This document shows, in pieces, positions 57,070-64,000 of a stretch of DNA of 64,000 nucleotides. Every line of letters begins with the position of its first letter. The stretch's first letter is position 1. Below the pieces are notes generated by a model that ran no database searches, had not been told where the DNA came from, and saw only the letters and a list, made by a program, of their open reading frames with translations. Position numbers and translations under genes: made by a program. The stretch comes from Cafeteria roenbergensis (lineage: Eukaryota > Sar > Bigyra > Bicosoecida > Cafeteriaceae). The DNA lies in contig VLTN01000077.1 of assembly GCA_008330645.1 (NCBI GenBank), positions 62,001 to 126,000 on the forward strand, written 5' to 3'.

Positions 57070-58057
57070 TTGCGCGACAAGAGCAGCTGGCGGAGCAGCC
57101 CCGCTTTCGCCCGGGCGCTGTCGTGTGGAAAGGCGCTGGCCCTGCGCTGGGAACCCGATCCACTGGATTATTTGCTTCAAAGGTGCGTGCGAGTGCGTGA
57201 CTGTCGAGGCGAAACGAGTCGTTTGTCGCAATGTGCGGTGCTGGACGGCAGGCAGTGTGCCATCACTCTTCCTGTGAACGACGTCGCCGACGCGCTGCAA
57301 CGAAACGCCTCGCGTGCCGACACTGCACCATGGGACAGCGGCCATTGGGTTGCACCGACACTGAGGCTGAGAAAGTCGCCCATCGATGATTGATCACGCC
57401 AAGGCCGTTGCATAGCCCAGACAAGGCCTGGCGTGATCAATGCCATCTAATTGTTTTTCAGGGACAGTGGGCACGTGCCGCGCTCGGTGTGCTGCGCGAG
57501 CTTCGTGGTCGGCCTGCATGTTTGTGCTCGCCCCAGACGGGGCAGACACACGATGCTCGGGCCTCTGCGGGAAGGCGTGCGAATCGACCTTGGCCTGCCC
57601 TTCGGCGACGGCCGGTGCGACCGGGTCCGGCCGCCTGACGCAGGAAACTGCTGAACAAAACGGAGCCAAATGCGCCTGCCGCTGGCTGTGCTGTACGCTG
57701 GGGCGCCCTTGGCTGCCCTGGGCAACTCGTCGGGGGCACTGAGCACTCCGCAACGCGTGGCGTCACTCGGAACCCGGACGGCAGTGCGCCTCCCCGCGCT
57801 GCGCAAGTGTGTACAGGCAGCAAGATCTCCAGTGCTCGTGGCTGGAACTCGTGGCGGCGCCTGGCGGCGCGCCTCGGCAGCAGCGGACAAGGGCAAACGG
57901 AGATGTGGGTTTCGCAATGGGCGAGACGCCGGCGATTCCGGAGGCCGGCTCTGCCGGCAGCTGCGATCGCTCAATGGTCCGGCCAGAAGCCGCGGCCTGG
58001 TGCCGGCGGCCCCGGGGCACGGCGCGACTGCTCTGGCGTGCCCCCAGCCGCGGCAGA
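57070..58057. other. Intergenic region with an inverted repeat
   Basis: The 988 bp between two plus-strand genes hold no supported gene on either strand. The minus strand is open from 58883 to 57447, but the frame is unlike a protein. The left part is less GC-rich and holds an inverted repeat (listed separately). Confidence 0.4.
57389..57441. repeat. Inverted repeat (17-bp arms), possible hairpin
   Basis: Left arm attgatcacgccaaggcc and right arm ggcctggcgtgatcaat pair as a 17-bp stem with one bulged A around a loop of about 18 nt. It lies about 320 bp past the stop of the coiled-coil gene. It could act in RNA as a stem-loop or in DNA as a protein site; neither is shown. Confidence 0.75.
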
Positions 58058-59295
58058 ATGCGGACCATCGTGATTGCCGTGCTTGCGCTCGTCGCTCTCG
58101 CAGGTGAGCACCGCTTGGTCCGGCGGAGTCGTCCCCCACGCGCTCGTCGCTCCGCGAGCCGCAGACAGACACCGCCGTCGGCCGCCTTGCGCCGTCCTGA
58201 GCGTGCCATGCCTCGCCATCACCGCGCGCGATGGGACGCGCCCCGTGTATGTCACCCCCCTTCCCCCCTCTTTGCTTCGCAGGGCGTGCGCTCTCTTCGC
58301 CCTCAGAGGGTGCCCGCGCCGCGAGCAAGCGCGACGAGCTGCGGTCCGCGCGGTTTGCAGCGGCCAACGACCCGCCTGAGGTGGTGCAGGAGGAGCAGGC
58401 CAACTGGTTCAACGGGGACGAGTCCGACGAGCTGTCTGAGGGCGACAAGGCCTTCATCCAAACCCTGCGGGCGATGGCGTGAGCGAAGCTCATTCGCGCA
58501 CTGGTGGTGCCGCGTTTCCCCAAGCCGCACCTGTTGCATGCGGCGCAGGCCGCCGAAAGGGAGCCCACTCCGACCTGCTCGCACCCCGTGGTGGATTGCT
58601 CCCGCAGTGATTGGGACGTGGACGAGCGCGCCTTGTTCAGCTGCGACCCGGACCGCACGTGAGTCGAGCGCTGGGGCCGCCTCCCACGCCGAGGCCGCCG
58701 TCGCCCTCTGTGGCTGCGTGCGCGCAAGGTCCCGGCCACCCTGCTGCGTGGCCACTGTCGCGCCCACGTCTTCCCCGGTCCCCCACTCCCCCCTACCGTG
58801 TCCTCTGGCCTTTCGTTTGCGGCCCGCAGGCATGTGCGCGTGGGCAACATTGAGGAGGTGAACGATCCTGCGACCACATCCAACCGGGAGCTCTCTCACT
58901 ACATGCAGCGCTACAACCTTGCGGACGCGCCCCCCGACTGCTGCGAGCGTTTCGTCAAGCACGGCGGGTCGCGCATGCCCCTGCTCGAGTGGCTGGCCAC
59001 CACCTACTTCAGCGTGGCGATGCACGACAGCTCGGGGCTGCGCGTGGAGATTTCGGACATGCTCCCGTCCTCCGTCCTCGGGTTCTGCCGCGGCCTCAAC
59101 GGGGAGGACGGAACGATCAACACTGTGCACTCCGGGGTGCGCCGCGGGATGCAGCCGACGTCCAAGCTCGTGGGCTTCATGCACGAGACCGCTGCGCTCC
59201 TGGACGTGTGCTCGGGCGCGACTGACGGCCCCGCCAACGACGCCTGGATCGACAGCGCGACCAAGGTGCTCCGCTACGTCTGCACTGAGGAGTGA
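58058..59295 (+). CDS. Secreted Cys-containing protein, unknown family
   Basis: No family is recognised. Exon 1, 58058-58103, codes a signal peptide (MRTIVIAVLALVALA); the following intron starts GTGAGC. Exon 2 is 58283-58478 (RALSSPSEGARAASK to AFIQTLRAM). Exon 4 is 58830-59295, beginning HVRVGNIEEVNDPATTSN and ending STATKVLRYVCTEE-like SATKVLRYVCTEE. Between them the frame has one in-frame TGA at 58480-58482; it disappears if 58479-58559 is removed as an 81-nt intron (GTGAGC to GAAAG), leaving exon 3 at 58560-58658. That gives 268 residues, with cysteines in TCSHPVVDC, FSC, DCCERF, GFC, DVC and YVC, hence likely disulfides. The last exon is well folded-looking (LLEWLATTYFSVAMHD). A lumenal or secreted protein is inferred. 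Confidence 0.7.
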
Positions 59296-59775
59296 GTGAT
59301 TGCTCCGCCCCAGCCAGGCGGATCTGCGTGTGGAGGCTCGTTTGGTAGCACCATCATTGCGTGTGTGTGTGAGGCGACGAATCAAGAGCCGTCTCTCCCT
59401 CTCGCCCTTGAGTCCCGCGGCGGGGCCGGTGCTTCGCGCGGTTCAGGAACTGGACGGTCCGTGGGGCGAAAGTCAGCCAGCCCGCGGCGAAACACCCAAA
59501 CAACCCCCCCCCCCCCCCGGTACGATTTCCATGATCACGGGTGACGGCGGGCGACACGGGTCCGAGGGGTTGCCTCGCCAAACGTTCTCGGCGCCCACGT
59601 GTCTTTGAGCCCAGCGCCAATCAGCTCCCGCGCGGTCGAATCGCAGCACCGACAGCGCACCCCGCACCCCCGAGCCCTCGAGAAAGCGGCAGTGCGACGC
59701 TTCGGCGCGCCCGATCCGGGCGCTTGTCGCACGGCTCGCCAGAGACTGCGAGCAGCCCGCGCACCAGAGCGCAGC
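59296..59775. other. Convergent gap with GT and poly-C tracts
   Basis: The 480-bp tail-to-tail gap before COMMD10 holds a short (gt) run near 59360-59371 and a run of about 15 C at 59504-59518. No gene is seen. Confidence 0.5.
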
Positions 59776-60649
59776 TCAGCTCAGCCGGTCGAGCGCATGC
59801 TGCACGTCGTCCAGCTGCTCCAGCAGCTGCAGCAGCCCCGCTTGCGACAGCTCCATTCGGATACGGTGGTCGCCTACGCCGCGCACGCCACCGCCGTCCT
59901 CTGCGGGCGCAGCTGATGTGCTCCGGGCCGCAGCTGCTGCGGCGGCGGCCGCGGCGCTTGCGGCAGTGGCGTCGCCCCCTGATCCCTCCAAGTCCATTCC
60001 TGGGCGCGAGGCCATGCCCCGCACATGCAGCTCAACGACGGCCGACGCGTCTCGCAGCAGCGTTGCGCCTGCGGAGCCCACCCGCTGGTGAAGCTGGAAG
60101 GCGCTGCCCACCAGCTCCGACGGTCCGCCAAGCGTTCGGGAGCGCATCCCGGAAATGACGGCCGCGCCCTGAGCCACCCACGCGTCGTGGAACGCCGTGG
60201 CGCGGTCCGCGTCCATGCCTGCGCCGACCAGCTCGTCGGCGAGCGTCGCGGGCTTGGCCCCAACAAATCCTGCAGTCTCGAACACGTACACGGCTGCGCG
60301 CAGCACGGTCCCGAGCCGGTCAGCGTCGATGCCGAGCATCTTTGTGAGAGCTGCTTCCTGCTCCAGGGAGAAGAGCTTGCCGGCATCGCCGTCGCCGTCG
60401 GGGTCGGAAAAGGCGGCAGCCTTGGCGGCAATTTGGTCGAGCAGAATCGGAAGCTTGGGGCTCGTCAGGCCGTTAAACACCTTGATCGCCGCGTCAAACC
60501 TGCGTGAGCGCCGGCTCTCTCCCGGCACGCAAAGCGCGGCGAGTGGCGCGAGCGCGCTGGGGCAAAGGAAGCACACCGCGCGCGCGTTTGCACCTTTGGC
60601 ACTCGCCCGGGCCTCACCGCTGCGTCGACTTGAAGAGCGTGGATGACAT
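59776..60649 (-). CDS. COMMD10: COMM domain-containing protein 10
   Basis: Subunit of the Commander/CCC complex that recycles membrane proteins from endosomes. Two exons, 60649-60618 and 60499-59776, encode 251 residues, a little over the usual 200. Exon 1 (MSSTLFKSTQ) joins RFDAAIKVFNGL, the short start of the family. Then come FSLEQEAALTKMLG and VYVFETAGFVGAKPATLADE (family [21 protein letters not shown]), MDADRATAFHDAWVAQG, and the C-terminal COMM domain with FQLHQRVGSAGATLL, AVVELHVRG, then RIRMELSQAGLLQLLEQLDD. The extra length is an Ala-rich insert between the last two strands. Intron GTGAGG to CGCAG, phase 2. Confidence 0.93.
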
Positions 60650-60983
60650 GGCGGCTTGACCCGAGGGGAAGGATGCAACGGCTTGCTTGCCAAGCGGGCG
60701 GGGGACACGCTCGCGCTGCGGCTGGTGCGTGCACGCCAGCCGAGGCGCGGCCCAAGTGCCGGCGGTTGTTGAATGTGCAGCTTGGTGATGAACGGCTCGG
60801 GGCTCAACTATGGGCCGCTTTCAAGGGGCCTAGTTGAGGCGCATTTCGCGCCGACCGCCGCAAGGAGCAAAGCAAAACACTCGGCACAAGCCGTCGCCCG
60901 CAGCAGCCGGCACACCACAGCAACAAAGCGCGCACTGCGCGCCCTCCTCGAGAGAGGGCCTCCGGCATCGCGCGTTGGAGGCC
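60650..60983. other. Spacer between COMMD10 and TMEM184
   Basis: 334 bp between two minus-strand genes; it should hold the COMMD10 promoter and TMEM184 3' end. No feature seen. Confidence 0.4.
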
Positions 60984-63029
60984 TCAGTGCCGTCTGATGG
61001 CCTCGGCGGGCCGGGCAGGCTCTGCCGACTCAACGTCTTCGCCTGGGGCAGTCATGACGATGCCGGTGTCGCTGTGCTGCCGCGGGCCGAGCGCCACGGG
61101 GACCTCCCTGACGACGTCCACGGGCATCATGTGGCCGAGCGCCTCCATGAAAGGCCGACGACCGCTCGGGGCGGCAGGCCTCTGCGACGGGAAGGCAGCT
61201 CCGACGCCCACAGCAGGGGCTTGCCGCCGGCCGCCCTTTCCGTCGTCGCTGCCGTGTGCCACATCCAGCAGCGGCGCCTCCGTTGCGTCGGAGGGCACAA
61301 AGTCCCTGTACGAGTACACGGAGTGGTGGACCGCGGCGATGAGCGCCATCTCGACACAGATGAGGAAGTCCTGGAGCCCCCGCTCGATCTGCTCAGATGA
61401 CCACGTGGCTGTGCCCTCCAGCCACCCCGCCTGGCCCATGCCCGCCACCACGAGGCTCTGCCACCAGCACAGGAACACGACGGCCTTGATCACCAGGAAC
61501 TTCTTCGTGGGCTGCAGGTCGCGCAGGGCCTCGTGGAAGTTGAGATAGACGAGGAGCAGACAGTAAAGGGCCCAGCACTGCGACAGGTTGATGAAGATGA
61601 CCGACCACATGTAGAACTTGGCGGGGTTGGAGAACTCGCCCTCCCCGTACAAGTCGAGCGGCGTGAGGATGACGGTGAGCAGCGTGCACGCGATGCGCAC
61701 GATGACGTACTGGAACACAGCCCAGCGCGTCCAGTGGAGGAAGACAGTGCCCATAGGCCAGGCGGGGAGGCAGCAGAGCGGCGCGCTGTGCTTCACCAGC
61801 AGCGGCGCCTCCTCGGCAACCAGCGTCCCGCCGGCGACAGCACCAGCGGCCCCGCCCGACGACTCGGGGACGATAGCCAACGGAGTGGCGCCGTGGCCCG
61901 AGGCCGAGAGCAGGATTTCGTCGTCGCCGTCCTTGCTGCCCTGCCCGTCCTCCAGCGCAGCCTTCTTGCGCCTGAGTGCCTCGTCGCACGACCGCCGCAG
62001 CAACGCCCCCATCACCGTGTCGCTCCGCAGCCCCATGGTGACAGCCTGCCACCTGGTTTCCAGGCGAACGCGCGAGCCGTCGGGCTGCGTGACAGTCCAC
62101 CCCACCCCGTGCTCAGCCGCCAGGAACGACAGCAGCAGCCTGTAGAAACTCCAGAGGACAAACGCCTCATAGCACTCGCGCGCCGTTTCCCAGTAAATCG
62201 CGTAAGAGCGGAAGCGAAGCGACAGCCAGGACTCCACGGCGTAGATAGCAACCATCCACACTGCGGGCGGACGCGCGCACCCGGCCACAGCGAGCAGCGC
62301 CAGGGCAAGGTGGAATGGGAAGCAAGCAGGCTGCACCCGGCTTGGGTTGGTGCTTTTGGCTTTGCCTCTTTTTCCCCGTTTCGCTTCTTGGGGGGAAGAA
62401 GGCGCCATCGGCAATGGGTCCCTGAGCGACGGGGCGCACATCCCGGGACGGAGGGCAAGGCAAGGCTGAGGGAGCGCGCATGGTCGCGCTCCAGTCTCGC
62501 TGTCCTTCCCTTGTCCCTGGTCCCTGGCCCCTGGTGCGTGCAAAGCACCGCCCGCAGTAGTGCTGGTGCGAAGCGGGGCGAACAGGCAGCATTGCGACTA
62601 CGCGACGCCGCGAGAAGAAACAAAAAAGGCAGGGCTTGTGTGACGAGGCCCGAGCACCTGCAGCCGGGCCGCGGGCTCACAGATTCGAACGTAATGCAGC
62701 TGGAGCTCCGGCTGCACATAAAAGAGCAGGTGCCTGGTGATGTCGTACAGCGAGGTGATCGTGGCGACCGCAGCGAAGGCAAACGCAACGAACCAGACAA
62801 TGAGGTCAGCGCGGGCGCCGTTCTCGACCAGTAGGGAGCTGGCAACGATGCCCCCAATGACGGCGGCTAGGATGCCAGAGTACAACACCATTTTTGCCGC
62901 CAAGACGGACGGGCGGTAGGCTTTCCCGAAGACGTCCCGGCCGCAGCAGACGACGGAGCACGAGGCGTCGGCCTCAACGTACGCCTTGGCAGCGTCGTGC
63001 TGCGGGTTGTGGAACAGGCCCCAGCACAT
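60984..63029 (-). CDS. TMEM184 / OST-alpha-like membrane protein
   Basis: A seven-helix membrane protein of the DUF300/organic solute transporter alpha family. Two exons, 63029-62681 and 62260-60984, encode 541 residues. Exon 1 has a Cys-rich N-terminus (ASCSVVCCG) and two helices (MVLYSGILAAVIGGIVASSL and LIVWFVAFAFAAVATITSLY) and ends YVQPELQLHYVRI. Exon 2 starts LWMVAIYAVESWLSLRF then YAIYWETARECYEAFVLW, the family's best-conserved block (RILWMVPIYALNSWLALRF). Later helices include VFQYVIVRIACTLLTVILT, WSVIFINLSQCWALYCLLLV and AVVFLCWWQSLVVAG, each as in TMEM184. A soluble insert of about 100 residues lies between helices 3 and 4. The C-terminal tail is cytosolic. Intron GTGAGC to CGCAG, phase 1. 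Confidence 0.93.
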
Positions 63030-63259
63030 GGCCGACAGAAAAAGTCAAGCCCAGCCACTTGCGGCCTGCGCCGGCTTGGGGTGTTTGATCTGTGCGCGCG
63101 CGCGGGCAAGTTGAATGCGTCGAGCGGCCTGCGGCAGAGCTTCACGCCAATTCCACGCAAAGTCGCCAATCTGGCTTGCCGCCGTTGCAAGCGGCGATGC
63201 TGCTGCCGCAAGGGCTCGCCGGCACGCGCGCGCGCTTGCGCTCGGCTGAATAATGCGCC

Positions 63260-63994
63260 TCACATGCCCCCAAAGAACCACTCGTCGAGAGTCTCGCCAG
63301 AGTCAGCCTGCTTGGCCTTGGCCGAGTTGCGCTCCGCCTGCCGAGCCGCCTGTGCCTCGGACACCGTGCGAGCTTCTGCAGCGGTGGTTGCCGCCGCAGC
63401 AGCTGCCATGGTGTCGAACGCCGGGCCGGAGCGGTCCGATCCCACCACGGCGGCGCCCTTTTCGAACCATTGTGCGAGTCGTGACTGTCCGCCAGGCACG
63501 GTTTTGCACCACCTGATGATCGTGGCCCGCGGCAGCAGCGCCATCACCGCCATGCTGCTCCGGGCAGACGCCGTGACCTCTGCCCGGGCTGCCAGCCGGT
63601 GGTGTCGGCTCAGCAGCGTGGAGCCGCCCGAAAAGTCCCCGCGCGTGAGCACCGTGGAGCTGTTTCCCGGCCTCCGAGCCTGTCGCTTCGAGGAGGGCCC
63701 GGGCGATTGGAGCGTGCGGCCGCTGCCTGTGCGGCCTGTGCGCCTCCCGCGGCCGGCAGAGGGTGCCGGGGCTGGCGTGGGCGCCTTTGAAGCCGCGCTC
63801 GCAGAGTCCTTGGCCGACGCCAGCAAGCCCTTGCCACGGGCGCCCGACGCGGCGCGCGCTGCGGCGAGCGCAGGGGGCACGCCCGCCTGCACCGCCTTGA
63901 CCGCCGCGTCGGCTGCCGCAAGCTCCTGCCTCACGTGGAGCGAGGCCGCTCCGGCCAGGACGAGCAGCAGACTGTGCATGGCCTCGCCCTCCAC
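63260..63994 (-). CDS. Hypothetical protein at the right edge (maybe partial)
   Basis: No family is recognised. The frame reaches the window end; an ATG at 63994 gives 244 residues, but the real start may lie beyond. It is Ala/Arg/Ser-rich, with a helical N-terminus (MHSLLLVLAGAASLHVRQEL), basic middle (GRGRRTGRTGSGRTL), a short ordered part (MAVMALLPRATIIRWCKTVP) and a charged tail ending SGETLDEWFFGGM. The conserved-looking C-terminal block (QSRLAQWFEKGAAVVG) hints at a real protein, and the stop falls near the TMEM184 5' side. Confidence 0.45.
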   Translation of the reverse strand: MEGEAMHSLLLVLAGAASLHVRQELAAADAAVKAVQAGVPPALAAARAASGARGKGLLASAKDSASAASKAPTPAPAPSAGRGRRTGRTGSGRTLQSPGPSSKRQARRPGNSSTVLTRGDFSGGSTLLSRHHRLAARAEVTASARSSMAVMALLPRATIIRWCKTVPGGQSRLAQWFEKGAAVVGSDRSGPAFDTMAAAAAATTAAEARTVSEAQAARQAERNSAKAKQADSGETLDEWFFGGM

Positions 63995-64000
63995 GCGACG

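Noticed and set aside
57447-58883. 478-residue minus-strand frame
   Set aside because: Mostly antisense to the secreted-protein gene, with random-looking composition in the rest.
59504-59518. Poly-C run as a functional element
   Set aside because: A bare homopolymer in a convergent gap; slippage is the simplest explanation.
62670-62692. tRNA B-box-like gttcgaatc on the minus strand
   Set aside because: It lies at the exon 1 end of TMEM184, and no cloverleaf or A box can be drawn around it.

Overview
The window is nuclear DNA of a compact, very GC-rich unicellular eukaryote. Genes are broken by short spliceosomal introns (mostly about 70-350 nt, 27 of 31 beginning GTGAG) and code for strictly eukaryotic machinery: a dynamin, V-ATPase subunit B, EMC3, TBCCD1, COMMD10, ARMC6, PHAF1, FIP1, a TMEM184 protein, PET117 and a kinesin-derived protein. 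COMMD10, TBCCD1 and kinesin fit a free-living, probably flagellated protist, but the sequence alone does not fix the lineage. Proteins carry many Ala/Ser/Gly/Pro low-complexity inserts. I saw no virus-like element, transposon, rRNA, tRNA or CRISPR array.

Layout, left to right: dynamin-related protein (-), unproven ORF (+), PHO80-type cyclin (-), coiled-coil/acidic protein (+), RRM protein with a 30-bp repeat tail (-), a 1760-residue kinesin-derived protein with PDZ-like domains and no nucleotide-binding motifs (+), Mrr-like membrane nuclease (-), PHAF1 homologue (+), Ser-rich protein (-), cyclic-nucleotide phosphodiesterase (-), PUR-RRM fusion (+), V-ATPase B (-), ARMC6 (+), PPPDE/DeSI peptidase (-), EMC3 (+), ATX1-type copper chaperone (-), TBCCD1 (+), possible small secreted protein (-), large membrane/F-box-like ORF (+), PET117 (-), TPR protein (+), persulfide dioxygenase-rhodanese (-), sulfide:quinone oxidoreductase (+), FIP1 (+), ankyrin protein (-), Ala-rich coiled-coil membrane protein (+), secreted Cys-rich protein (+), COMMD10 (-), TMEM184 (-), and a hypothetical gene at the right edge (-).

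From about 3.7 to 49 kb the strand alternates almost gene by gene, so most promoters are shared head-to-head spacers; three such spacers are 146-149 bp. Two genes clearly act together: sulfide:quinone oxidoreductase and persulfide dioxygenase-rhodanese form a divergent pair covering successive steps of mitochondrial sulfide oxidation. ATX1 and PET117, about 7 kb apart, both relate to copper delivery or cytochrome c oxidase assembly. The most novel object is the kinesin-derived pseudomotor at 10.7-16.3 kb. Exon borders were read by eye from splice signals, reading phase and family similarity; no transcript data were available.
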